In this document: in pieces, positions 11,532 through 22,804 of the stretch
How the letters are laid out: every line of letters starts with the position of its first letter
How positions within the stretch are numbered: position 1 is the first letter of the stretch
DNA from: Haematobia irritans
Lineage: Eukaryota > Arthropoda > Insecta > Diptera > Muscidae
DNA: 64,000 nt
Reading direction: 5' to 3'
Assembly (NCBI RefSeq): GCF_050003625.1
Contig: NC_134397.1
Span: 65,756,669 to 65,820,668, forward strand
Program-made: the position numbers and the translations under genes
Notes under the pieces: model-generated
Database searches by the model: none
Told to the model about the DNA's origin: nothing
Seen by the model: only the letters and a program-made list of their open reading frames with translations

Positions 11532-12145
11532 CACTGAAAAAAATATTGTCGTAAGGTCAAAGATTTCATGTCTTTAAAATACGACTTCTATACGTACCAT
11601 AGAAGACACATTTCTCTAATATAAAGTTTTTTCCTTGTCCAAAAGTCGATAAACTTTTCAATGAAGTCATATTGTCCTTATTATTAAGTGATTTCGCTTA
11701 AAAATGGGTATCATAACATGAAAGAAAATTTTTTTGGGCTAAGGTCAACTTGACTTTAATAATTCAGAAAAATTCTTTAAAATTAATGAAATTGTCTTTA
11801 ATTGTGTTGTCTTTTTGCATCTTGACTACAAAGCAAAAAATTGTTCAAATGTAGGATGCGTTTTTCAACACTTTATTTTAAAGACGTTTTTTACTGGAAA
11901 CATAGCATAATTTCTACTGGAAGTAGAGTCTTAATTTGGAAAATAAAGTTGTCGTTAACTCATTTTTAAAGGACTTTGATAGCATAAAATTTGTTTCCTA
12001 GAAGCAAGTACACCAATCCTAAATTTAAAAGAGAATTGTGTCTTAAAAGTATCCTTACTTGTATTCTCCACTTCTTTGCATCGGAATCATTACCAAATAT
12101 TTTAAAGTAAAGACAAAACAGATGCTTGAACTAAAGTTTTCCCTA
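11532..12145. mobile_element. MITE-C copy 2
   Basis: The TA flank at 11530-11531 is followed by CACTGAAAAAAATATTGTCG. The body carries CATTTCTCTAATATAAAG, TTGACTTTAATAATTCAG and GAAGCAAGTACACCAATCC, found in every C copy. The right end is decayed. It is non-coding. Confidence 0.75.
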
Positions 12146-12150
12146 TATTC

Positions 12151-12329
12151 TAAACAGTAGTTAGGAGTAGCATTAACCTTGATGATATTTTTAAAAATTC
12201 TTTATGGAAGCCCAGACATATGCTGGCTATTGCATTATTGCATAATGTATTTTATTGCTAACATATTACGTAACAATATTACATTCAAGGACTTCTGTTT
12301 TAATGTGTTCGAAACATATGTGTCGCGTG
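12151..12329. other. Unassigned sequence
   Basis: No feature is recognised. It leads into the open frame at 12330. Confidence 0.3.
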
Positions 12330-12745
12330 TCATAAGTGAGCAAAATTCCACACGTGGCCATCGACGGCACTTTTATTACGTAACAGAAAGTCAATAATAA
12401 TATTGGTTTTGAAGGACATTTTTTCTAACTGCTTTCTTATACATATATCGTCCACATTATTGGAATATGTTTTCGTTGACACACTCACTACACGCAGATA
12501 TTGAACATGCGATAATCTTTGCGCAATTTCAAGTTCAAAGTCATTTGAAAAGAGACTATACGTTACTTGTCCATTCCGGTTAAAATCATCTGTATAGAAA
12601 TGTAAGTAGCCTTTATTACCAAGAACTTCTGTGCACAACTCTTCATTATTGAGAATTAGCCTCAATAGTAAAAATTTCTTTTCGAAACAACGAACTGGAA
12701 GATGTTCGCGAAAGTTTTCACCGCGCTTGGACTGAGTCCAAACCA
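12330..12745 (-). CDS. Unidentified open frame, possible decayed exon
   Basis: The frame stays open for over 135 codons outside any repeat family I can define. Base composition is less AT-rich than the neighbours. The peptide runs from VWTQSKRGENFREHLPV through LGNKGYLHFYTDDFNRNGQV and YSLFSNDFELEIAQRLSHV to DFLLRNKSAVDGHVWNFAHL. TDDFNRNGQVTYSL recalls the middle of a cadherin repeat, but I see no DxNDN calcium motif, so I do not assign it. Upstream on this strand the frame runs straight into the hAT-like end at 12746, whose in-frame translation is low complexity and not part of the gene. It could be an exon cut by a transposon, an old transposon remnant or chance. No splice sites are established. 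Confidence 0.25.
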
Positions 12746-12845
12746 GGGATCCGGAGCGGTCCATTTTTTTTCGCTCCGCTCCCGCTCCGAGAAAAAAAAA
12801 TCGCTCCGCTCCGCTCCGCTCCTCTTCGAGAAAATTATAGTACAA
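12746..12845. mobile_element. hAT-like transposon end, GGAGCG-rich
   Basis: CAGGGATCCGGAGCGGTCC starts the end, followed by repeated CGCTCCGCTCCCGCTCC blocks. CAGGG-type termini with clustered subterminal repeats suit the hAT superfamily. An inverted match ends at 18807 (GCTCCGGATCCCTG), but the 8-bp flanks (gtccaaac and gttgtaat) do not match, so a single element is not shown. Confidence 0.5.
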
Positions 12846-12879
12846 ACATTGTATTATTTGTTCAATTGAGTTTTATTTT

Positions 12880-13498
12880 ATTTAGAAAAATCGGGCGGTA
12901 CATATATGCGAGCTATAGCTAAATCTGAACCGATTTCGATGATTTTTTGCACATATAGTTAGTGCTATAGAAGATTACATTTCGCCAACTTTGAGTAAGA
13001 TCGGTTGATAAATAAGGGTTTTATGACCTAATTTGACAAAATCGGGCGATACATATATATGGGACCTATATCTAAATCTGAACCGATTTCGATGAAATTT
13101 TCAGACTTAAAGGGTGATACAGAAGATTATTTTGTGCTAAATTTGACGACGATCGGTTAGTAAAAAAAGTGCAACGTGACCCCATTTGTCGAAATCGGGC
13201 AATACATATATCTAAATTTGATCCGATTTCTTCCAAATTCAATAACGTTCGTCCTTGTGCCCAAAAAAACTCCCTGTACCAAATTTCATCAAAATCGGTT
13301 AATAATTGCGACCGAAATCCTGTGAACAACAAATACATGGACAGACGGACGGACGCCAAGCGCTAGATCGACTCAGGAGGTGATTCTGAGTCGATCGGTA
13401 TATATTTTATGGGGTCTAAAATCAATATTTCTTGTAGGCACATTTTTTGGCAGATCAAACTTATTATACCCTAACCACTATGTGGTTTAGGGTATAAT
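12880..13498 (-). mobile_element. HINE-N copy, 3'-truncated
   Basis: Read on the minus strand, the head is TTATACCCTAAACCACATAG and the mirror TGGTTAGGGTATAATAAG. GTCGATCTAGCGCTTGGC and a GTCCGTCCGTCTGTCC run follow. CCGATTTCGATGA recurs at 12930 and 13083 (153 bp), then at 13223 after a 13-bp loss. The 3' hairpin is missing near 12880. Confidence 0.7.
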
Positions 13499-13499
13499 G

Positions 13500-13776
13500 A
13501 CTTTGAAACAATGTGTTGAAACATTTTATTAATTTTGAAGATTTTTTCAGAAATATTAAATCCATTTTGACTTCATTAAAACGAAATTTGCATTCATGTT
13601 AGGATACACATTTTTATGTCGAATAACTTAGCTATAAGGATAAACAGACTTCATTGAAAAGTTTAGAGACTTTTAGACAAGGAAAAACTTTTTTTCAGAG
13701 AAATACGTCTTCTATTCTAAGCAAAATTCGTATTTTAAGCATGTGAAATATTTGGCCTCCCGACAATATTTGCGGT
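13500..13776. mobile_element. MITE-C fragment, copy 3
   Basis: TCATTGAAAAGTTTAGAGAC, TTTAGACAAGGAAAAACTTT and CCCGACAATATTTGCGGTG align with the right half of MITE-C. Confidence 0.65.
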
Positions 13777-13822
13777 GCACCATCTACTATTTAATATGTG
13801 ATAGAAACCAAATTTATGAAAA

Positions 13823-13919
13823 TGGACCAAAATGGACCAAATTCTGTTTGGTCCGACCATCGGACCAAGTTTAAAAATTAGAAATCTTTTGGACCAATTT
13901 TGGTCCGATCGGACCAAAA
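13823..13919. repeat. GGACCAA inverted-repeat cluster
   Basis: GGACCAA or its complement TTGGTCC occurs seven times in about 100 bp. One pair forms a perfect 22-bp palindrome at 13898-13919 with core TTGGTCCGATCGGACCAA. Confidence 0.8.
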
Positions 13920-13986
13920 CGGCAACGCTAATTGGAATTGATAGTCTATACACAGAGTAGAAGTAACTACTCTCCGAAAGTTTTTT

Positions 13987-15340
13987 TATACCCTCCATCA
14001 TAGGATGGGGGTATATTAACTTTGTCATTCCGTTTGTAACACATCGAAATATTGCTCTAAGACCCCATAAAGTATATATATTCTGGGTCGTGGTGAAATT
14101 CTGAGTCGATCTAAGCATGTCCGTCCGTCCGTCCGTCCGTCCGTCCGTCTGTTGAAATCACGCTAACTTCCGAACAAAACAAGCTATCGACTTGAAACTT
14201 GGCACAAGTAGTTGTTATCGATGTAGGTCGGATGGTATTGAAAATGGGCCATATCGGTCCACTTTGACGTATAGCCCCCATATAAAGGGACCCTCAGATT
14301 TGGCTTGTGGAGCCTCTAACAGAAGCATATTTCATCCGATCCGGCTGAAATTTGGTATATGGTGTTGGTATATGGTCTCTAACAACCATGCAAAAATTGG
14401 TCCACATCGGTCCATAATTATATATAGCCCCCATATAAACCGATCCCCAGATTTGGCTTGCGGAGCCTAAAAGAGAAGCAAATTTCATCCGATCCGGCTG
14501 AAATTTGGTACATGGTGTTAGTATATGGTCTCTCACAACTGTGCAAAAATTGGTCCACATCGGTCCATAATTATATATAGCGCCCATATAAACCGATCCC
14601 CAGATGTGGGTTGCGGAGCCTCAAAGAGAAGCAAATTTCATCCGATCCGCCTGAAATTTGGTACATGATATTGGTATATGGTCTCTAACAACCATGCAAA
14701 AATTGGTCCACATCGGTCCATAATTATATATAGCCCCCATATAAACCGATCTCCAGATTTGGGTTGCGAAGTCACCAAGAAAAGCAAATTTCATATAAAA
14801 CGTTCTCCAGATTTGACCTCCGGAGCCTCTTGGAGGAGCAAAATTCATCCGATCCAGTTCAAATTAGGAACGTGGTGTTAGTATATGGTCGCTAACAACC
14901 ATACCAAAATTGGTCCAATCAAACAAAAATTGGTCCATATCGGTTCATAATCATGGTTGCCACTAGAGCCAAAAATAATCTACCAAAATTTTATTTCTAG
15001 AGAAAATTTTGTTAAAATTTTATTCGGTTCATAATAAAATTTTCATCATTGTCAAAATTTTATTTCTATAGAAAATTTTGTCAAAATTTTATTTCTATAG
15101 AAAATTTTGTTCAAATTTTATTCGGTTCATAATCATGGTTGCCAGTCGAGCCAAAAATAATCTACCAAGATTTTATTTCTATAGAAAATTTTGTCAAAAG
15201 TTTATTTCTATAGAAAATTTTGTTAAAATTTTATTTCTGTAGAAATTTTTGTCAAAATTTTCTTTCTATAGAAAATTTTGTCAAAATTTTTATTTCTATA
15301 GAAAATTTTGTGAAAGTTTTATTTCTATAGACATTTTTTT
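13987..15340 (+). mobile_element. HINE-B copy 4a, tail-less first unit of a dimer
   Basis: The head TATACCCTCCATCATAGG is followed by the GTCCGTCCGTCCG run at about 14120. 153-bp units span about 14245-14940, a CACTAGAGCC module follows at 14958, and a 29-bp array runs to 15333. There is no hairpin tail: the next HINE-B head starts at 15346. It shares private changes with copy 4b. Confidence 0.85.
14971..15333 (+). repeat. 29-bp satellite array in HINE-B4a
   Basis: ATTTCTATAGAAAATTTTGT units are present, with a private insert TTCATAATAAAATTTTCATC also found in copy 4b. Confidence 0.85.
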
Positions 15341-17413
15341 TTATACCCTCCATCATAAGATGGGGGTATATTAACTTTGTCATTCCGTTTGTAACACATC
15401 GAAATATTGCTCTAAGACCCCATAAAGTATATATTTTCTGGGTCGTGGTGAAATTCTGAGTCGATCTAAGCATGTCCGTCCGTCCGTCCGTCCGTTTGTT
15501 GAAATCACGCTAACTATCGAACGAAACAAGCTATCGACTTGAAACTTGGCACAAGTAGTTGTTATCGATGTAGGTCGGATGGTATTGAAAATGGGCCATA
15601 TCGGTCCACTTTTAAGTATAGCCCCCATATAAAGGGACCCTCAGATTTGGCTTGTGGAGCCTCTAACAGAAGCATATTTCATCCTATCCGGCTGAAATTT
15701 GGTATATGGTGTTGGTATATGGTCCCTAATAACCATGCAAAAATTGGTCCACATCGGTCCATAATTATATATAGCCCCCATATAAACCGATCCCCCGATT
15801 TGGCTTGCGGAGCCTCTAAGAGAAGCCAATTTCATCCGATCCGGCTGAAATTTGGTACATGGTGTTAGTATATGGTCTCTAACAACCATGCAAAAATTGG
15901 TCCATATCGGTCCTTAATTATATATAGCCCCCATATAAACCGATCCCCAGATTTGGCTTGTGGAGCCTCTAAGAGAAGCATATTTCATCCGATCCGGCTT
16001 AAACTTGGTACATGGTGTTGGTATATGGTCTCTAACAATCACGCAAAAATTGGTCCACATCGGTCCATAATTATATATAGCCCCCATATAAACCGATCTC
16101 CAGATTTGGCTTGCGAAGCCTCAAAGAGGAGCAAATTGCATCCGATCCGGCTGAAATTTGGTACGTGGTATTGGTATATGGTCTCTAACAACCGTGCAAA
16201 AATTGGTCCACATCGGTCCATAATTATATATGGCGCCCATATAAACCGATCCCCAGATTTGGGTTGCGGAGCCTCAAAGAGAAGCAAATTTCATCCGATC
16301 CGGCTGAAACTTGGTACATGGTGTTGGTATATGGTCTCTAACAACCATGCAGAAATTGGTCTACATCGGTTCAAAATAATATATAGCCCCCATATGAACC
16401 GATCCCCAGATTTGGCTTGCGAAGTCTCGAAGAGAAGCAAATTTCATCCAATCCGGTTGTAATTTGGAACATGGTGTTAGTATATGATCTTTAACAACCG
16501 TGCCAGAATTGGTCCATATCGGTCCATAATTATATATAGCCCCCATATAAAACATTCTCCAGATTTGACCTCCGGAGCCTCTTGGAGGAGCAAAATTCAT
16601 CCGATCCGGTTCAAATTAGGCACGTGGTGTTAGTATATGGTCGCTAACAACCATACCAAAATTGGTCCAATCACACAAAAATTGGTCCATATCGGTTCAT
16701 AATCATGGTTGCCACTAGAGCCAAAAATAATCTACCAAAATTTTATTTCTATAGAAAATTTTGTCAACATTTTATTTCTAGAGAAAATTTTGTTAAAATT
16801 TTATTCGGTTCATAATAAAATTTTCATCATTGTCAAAATTTTATTTCTATAGAAAATTTTGTCAAAATTTTATTTCTATAGAAAATTTTGTTAAAATTTT
16901 ATTCGGTTCATAATCATGGTTGCCACTCGAGCCAAAAATAACCTACCAAGATTTTATTTCTATAGAAAATTTTGTCAAAAGTTTATTTCTATAGAAAATT
17001 TTGTTAAAATTTTATTTCTGTAGAAATTTTTGTCAAAATTTTCTTTCTATAGAAAATTTGTCAAAATTTTTATTTCTATAGAAAATTTTGTGAAAATTTT
17101 ATTTCTATAGAAAATTTTGTTAAAATTTTATTTCTGTAGAAAATTTTGTCAAAATTTTATGTCTACTTTGCCAAACTGAATTATATACTTATTGGATCGA
17201 TCTTTTTTGGTTTAATATATACCACGTATGGACTTACATACAATTTAGAAGATGGTGTTAGGAGGTTTTAAGATACCTTGCCATCGGCAAGCGTTACCGC
17301 AACTTAAGTAATTCGATTGTGGATGGCAGTGTTTAGAAGAAGTTTCTACACAATCCATGATGGAGGGTACATAAGCTTCGGCCTGGCCGAACTTACGGCC
17401 GTATATACTTGTT
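15341..17413 (+). mobile_element. HINE-B copy 4b, complete second unit of the dimer
   Basis: The head is TATACCCTCCATCATAAG. About seven 153-bp units lie between 15600 and 16690, with exact 153-bp spacing measured from 15838 to 15991. A CACTAGAGCC module, a long 29-bp array and ACGTATGGACTTACATAC follow. The 3' ATGATGGAGGGTA complements this copy's own head, then come the hairpin TTCGGCCTGGCCGAA and TATACTTGTT. The frames spanning 15872-16462 on both strands are 51-residue repeats of the array, not genes. Confidence 0.88.
16719..17175 (+). repeat. 29-bp satellite array in HINE-B4b
   Basis: It has the same unit and the same private variants (TTTCTTTCTATAG, TTCATAATAAAATTTTCATC) as copy 4a. 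Confidence 0.85.
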
Positions 17414-17713
17414 TGTTTTGCAACAGACGTAGAGAAGAGGTTTTGTTATATTTGTAATGTGTGTGTGTATGTTTATGTTTGCAACAACCTCCATCGACAT
17501 CAGTCCGTGGTATACCTACGAATATTCTTACTCAGATCTAGCGTTACCTAATTTCGCTTTTTTCCCCTTTATTGTATAATAAATGTATATGCGCACATTT
17601 TTCAACCAAAATTGAAACTATCCATAATTTTAATCAAATTTTCGAGAACTAATATCAGAAATAAGAGAATGCTAGGATATAGTACAATAGTAAAGCAAAT
17701 ATGAATGTCCTTA
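17414..17713. other. Unassigned AT-rich sequence
   Basis: It contains a short GTGTGTGTGT tract at 17459 and nothing else recognisable. Confidence 0.35.
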
Positions 17714-18365
17714 CACTGAAAAAAAGCATGCCCGATTCCAAAGATTTTGTCTTTACTTTAACAGTTTGGGTATTAATTCCGAGCCAAAGAAGCGGAGAAT
17801 ACAAGTAAGGATACTTTAAAGACGCAATTCTCTTTTAAATTTGGGGGTTATGTACTTGCTTCTAGGAAGCAAATGTTAATTTTTCATTTTTTTAGATTTT
17901 TTTCGTCAGTTGTTATCAAAATCCTTTAAAAACGAGTTAACGACAATTCTTTTTCCCATATTAAGACTCGACTTCCAGTAGAAATTATGCTATGTTTCAA
18001 GTAAAAAGCGTCTTTAAAATAAAGTGTTGAAAACATGTCTTATTTTTAAACGATTTTTTGCTTTGTAGGCAAAATGCAAAAAGGAAACAAATTTAAAGAC
18101 AATTTTATTAATTTTAAAGAATTTTTCTTAATTATTAAAGTCACGTTGACCTTACCTCAAAAATTTTATCTTTCATGTTATGATACACATTTTTAAGTAA
18201 AATCACTTAATTATAAGGACATTACAACTTCATTCAAAAGTTTATTGACATTTGGACAAGGAAAAAACTTTATTTTGGAGAAATGCGTCTTCCATGTTAA
18301 GCAAAATTTGCATTCTTATTCTAAGGACATGAAATCTTTGACTTCACGACAATATTTTTGTCAGA
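17714..18365. mobile_element. MITE-C copy 4
   Basis: The TA flank at 17712-17713 is followed by CACTGAAAAAAAGCATGCCC. The inner body is inverted relative to copy 2: the half with CCGAGCCAAAGAAGCGGAG comes first and CACGACAATATTTTTGTCAG last. It is non-coding. Confidence 0.75.
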
Positions 18366-18689
18366 AAACTAAAAAATTAAATATAAATAAGATCGTTTAA
18401 TTGCATTTATTTGACGTTCATTACAAACATCTTTGTAGTAATACGGGATTAAATTGATCGAAAGTACTGTTGTTACTTTTACAACACATACTAGAGATAT
18501 ATTTTAACATTTGCCGTTTTTGAAAACAATTACTAAAAAAACACGGTGTGTTTTCCCCAATGTACGTACGTACAAAAACACATATCGTACATTTTAAACG
18601 TTTACTAACACTACGCTAAGTACTAGCTATATTTGAAGTTACCTACACAGTGTAATTTCAAAGTTACACATTTCATTCAAGTAATATTT
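18366..18689. other. Unassigned sequence
   Basis: It contains the palindromic ACGTACGTACGT-like piece at about 18562. No gene is seen. Confidence 0.35.
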
Positions 18690-18807
18690 TATTCGGAGCG
18701 GAGCGGTTTTTCATTTGGAAACCGCTCCGCTCCTGATTTTAGAAATGCCGCTCCCGCTCCGGCAAAAAAAGGGCTTGCTCCGCTCCGCTCCGGATCCCTG
18801 GTTGTAA
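18690..18807. mobile_element. hAT-like transposon end, GGAGCG-rich
   Basis: GGAGCGGAGCGG, CCGCTCCGCTCC and the terminal GCTCCGCTCCGGATCCCTG mirror the end at 12746. The HINE-F1 sequence begins immediately after. Confidence 0.5.
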
Positions 18808-20344
18808 TCACGCTGCAGCCTTCAAAAATAGCGCTATCGTCCTGAAATTTGGCACAGATTCGTCTTTTGTTTGCAGGAAGGTCAAGTTCGAAGATGGGCT
18901 ATATCGGTCCAAGCTTTGATATAGTCCCCATATAAATCGACCTCCCGATTTGGGGTCTAGGACTTATAAAACCCGTAGTTTTTATCCAATTTGCCTGAAA
19001 TTGGAAATCTGGAGCTATTTTAGTACTGAAAATGGTGCCTATCGGTCCATGTTTTGGTATAGCCCCCATATGGACCGATTTCACGATTTTGCTTCTTGGG
19101 CGTGTAGAAAGTTCTATTCGATTTGCCTGAAATTCTAGAAATCTAGAGGTATTTTAAGACCACAAATTGGTGTGTCGAAAATGGCGATTATCGGACTATG
19201 TTTTTATATAGCCCCTATATAAACCGATCTCCCAATTTTATTTCTTGCGCTTCTAGAATCCATTATCGGTCCATGTTTTGATATAGCCTGGAATCCATAG
19301 TTTTTATCCAATTTGCCTTAAATTGAAAATCTAGAGGTATTCTAGGAAAATAAAGAGATGTGCTGAAAATTGTGATTATCGGTCCATGTTTTAATATAGC
19401 TCCCATGTATACCGATCTCCCGATTTTACTTATTGTACTTCGAGAATCCGTACTTTTTACCCAATTTGCCTGAAATTGGAAATCTAGAGGTATTCTAGGA
19501 AAATAAAGAGATGTGCCGAAAATGGTGACTATAGGACCATGTTTCGATATAGCCCCCATATAGACCTATCTCCCGATTTCACTTCTTGGGCTTCTAGAAT
19601 CCGTAGTTTTTATCCAATTTGCCTGAAATTGGAAATCTCGAGGTATTATAGGACCATAAAGAGGTGTGCCGAATATATGTGTATAGTTATAGATATAGCT
19701 CCCTTATAAACCGGCCCTCCAACTTGAGGTCTATATTCTAGAACTACAATTAGATGTGCTGAATACTGTGCGTATCCTTCCATATTTTGGTATTGCCCCC
19801 ATTACACCGAACTCCTAGGGTTTCTAAAAATTTTAGTTTTTATCCGATTTGCCACAAATCGAAAATATACTGGCATTTTAGACCCATAACAAAGTGTATA
19901 TGGTTTAGTTTTATCGGTCCATTTAGTAAGGCCTCCATATAGACCGATTTCACTTCTTGAGAGTACAGATGGTGCACTGATCATGAAAAAATTTCCAGAT
20001 TTTACTTCTCGTAATCATTTATATAATTGGGGTAAAAATCTACAGATTTTAGATTTCAAATCAAGGGGTTATTTCATCATTTTCTTGCACACTTACAAGA
20101 GATGTTTATGATTCCTCTAAAACTCAAACAAAAAATGCTTCTTATAAATTCAGAATCTGATCTAGTCTTCATAGGTAAAATCTTAACATTTGTCTGTGGG
20201 AAGCGTACTGGTTGAACTGATTTGCTTGGGAAAATATATGTCATCGAACCCCCCAGAAAATTTCAAAGGAAACTATTATATTTGATTCATGGTGGTGGGT
20301 ATTTAAGATTCGGACCGGCTGAACTTACTACTGTATATACTTGT
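18808..20344 (+). mobile_element. HINE-F copy 1, headless
   Basis: It starts at the GCGCTATCGTCCTGAAATTT region; the head is missing, cut by the hAT-like end. Units with ATATAGCCCCCATATAGACC and TGCCTGAAATTGGAAATCTA recur at about 153 bp. The tail ATTCATGGTGGTGGGTATTT, ATTCGGACCGGCTGAACTT and TATACTTGTT matches copies F2 and F3. It is non-coding. Confidence 0.8.
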
Positions 20345-20700
20345 TTAATTCACTTCAAACCAACGGTAACTATACGATTTTTCAAAATTCAATCGCAGGT
20401 TTTTTTAATACAACCGAAATTGCTTCAATCACAGATATGACAAAATCAATTACCATCCATTTAAAAATTTTAATTGTCTTATCGATTTCTGCACAAAAAA
20501 TTATACTATTTTGCATTAATCTCTAAATTAATTGATAAAATAAATTTTAAATAAAATTGTTTCAATCACAAAAATTATTATATGAATTAGTTAAAATTAA
20601 ATTGCTTTAATTTATTTGATTGAGTATTGTTTTGATTAAAAATTGTCTAATCAATTAATTTTTTAAGTGGACTATTGTTAAGTTAAAAATTTCGAAATCT
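20345..20700. repeat. Element-H-like AATTAATTGA-rich fragment
   Basis: TTGCTTCAATCACAGA, TTAATTGATAAAATAAA and similar words resemble the element H copies at 43499 and 44239. No ends are resolved. Confidence 0.45.
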
Positions 20701-21679
20701 AAACTGCATTTTCTTTCCTGATGGTTCATAGTTGTGGTGAGGGGCATATGGACTTTCTATAGGCTGAACTTAGTTTTTTTTCTTAATTGTCCTATATTTT
20801 CTTAAATTTCATAAATTTTGACAATGTCCAATCCATAAATCATGGTTCTTTCATTTTACATTACATGAATAAAACAAACAATGTTTACTTTATGTTTAGC
20901 TCCAAACGTAAATCCCACAAGCATTTTTAATAAAGACAAATAGCAATTCGTTTGCAATTCTTCGACAATTGTGTCATTAAAGTTGAATTTTAAAAATTTA
21001 AAAGAAGACCGAAAATTGACTGCCATAGAATAGTGAAGAAAAAAATAGTTTTTTTTATGGACTTCCTGAAGCTACTGGAACTAAGCCGAACAATTCCAGA
21101 AAAGTATGCAGACAGTAAATGAGTTAGTTAGTGGATGATGGGATGCTGGGTAAAATGAAATACCAGCTAAGGAGAATGGTCAACCATACATACAATGAAT
21201 GGTCAGCATGATGGCTTATTGTACAATAAACCATAAGAATGGTTTGGCTCACTGGTATTGGACATTGGTTGAGATGTTGCTGATGGTTATTCAGTCGATG
21301 ATTTTGGTGCTAGATCTGTTACTGCTGAGGCTGAGGCTACCCGTACCTCAATACTTAGCTACTGTGGTTGCTGACAATAAAACATAGCTTGGGATGGACA
21401 AATTTAGAGGGCACACAGCCAACTAGCTAGTCAGCCAAAACAAACATAAAAGAACACTGCTCACTGGTCATCTACATAGAAAAAATACTTAATAAAGAAT
21501 TCATTATTTAATTAATGACTTTCTGAAAATTAATCGGTAGGCTAGACCCTGGACACCTATCTAAACCAGGGCACCAAAACCTCCTAATTCAGAATCTATG
21601 TTTAGAGGATTAAGGAAATGCAATCGAAAACTTAAAAATACTACCAGGAAAATGTGAGTTTGATGTAGCATGATAACGT
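20701..21679. other. Unassigned sequence
   Basis: No repeat or convincing coding frame is seen. A frame at 21199-21387 is short and featureless. Confidence 0.35.
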
Positions 21680-22477
21680 ATTCCCATCGGTCCATAATCA
21701 TATATAGCCCCCATATAAATCGATCCCCAGATTTGACCTCCGGAGCCTCTTGCAGGAGCAAAATTTGGTACGTGGTGTTAGTATATGGTCTCTAACAACC
21801 ATGGTCCATAATTATATATAGCCCCCATATAAACCGATCCCCAGATTTGTCCTCCGGAACCTCTTGGAGAGCAAAATTCATCCGATCCGGTTGAAATTTG
21901 GAACGTGGTGTTGGAATGTGGTCAAACACGCAAGAATTGGTCCATATCGGTCCATAATTATATGTTATATAGCCCCCATAAATCGATCCCCAGATTTGAC
22001 CTCCGGAGCCTCTTGCAGGAGCAAAATTCATCCGATCTGGTTGAAATTTGGTACGTGGTGTTAGTATATGGTCTCTAACAACCATGGTCCATAATTATAT
22101 ATAGCCCCCATATAAACAGATCCCCAGATTTGTACTCCGGAACCTCTTGGAGGAGCAAAATTCATCCGATCCGGTTGAAATTTGGAACGTGGTGTTGGAA
22201 TGTGGTCTCTAACAACCATTCACAAATTGGTCCATATCGGTCCATAATTATATATAGCCCCCATATAAATCGATCCCCAGATTTGACCTCCGGAACCTCT
22301 TGGAGAAGCAAAATTCATCCGATTCGGTTGAAATTTGGTACATGGTGTTATATGGTCTCTAACAACCATGCACAAATTGGTCCATATCGGTCTATAGTTA
22401 TATATAGTCGATCCCCAATCACCCAAAAATTGGTCCATATCGGTTCATAATCATGGTTGCCACTCGAGCCAAAAATA

Positions 22478-22804
22478 ATCTACCAAAATTTTATTTCTAT
22501 AGAAAATTTTGTCAAAATTTTTTTCTATAGAAAATGTTGTCAAAATTTTAATTCTATAGAGAAGGTTGTCAAAATTTTAATTCTATGAAATTTTTGTCAA
22601 CATTTTATTTCTATCGAAAATGTTCTCAAAATGTCATTTCTATATAAAATTTTGTCGAAATTATATTTCTAAAAAATTTTGTCAAAATGTTATTTCTATA
22701 GAAAATTTTGTCAAAAATTTTATTTCTGTAGAAAATTTTGTCCAAATTTTACTTCTATAGAAAATGTTGTCAAAATTTTATTTTGTCCAAATTTTATTTC
22801 TCTA
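22478..22804 (+). repeat. 29-bp satellite array in HINE-B5
   Basis: Degenerate ATTTCTATAGAAAATTTTGT units run here. Element E splits the array at CTA, and a stub lies at 23705-23755. Confidence 0.8.

Noticed and set aside
15872..16462. 196-codon frame with 51-residue repeats as a repeat-protein gene
   Set aside because: It is the 153-bp HINE-B unit read in frame; the opposite strand and other copies are equally open, and the sequence ends where the array ends.
12746..18807. A single intact 6-kb hAT transposon
   Set aside because: The 8-bp flanks differ and no transposase lies between; the interior is other elements.
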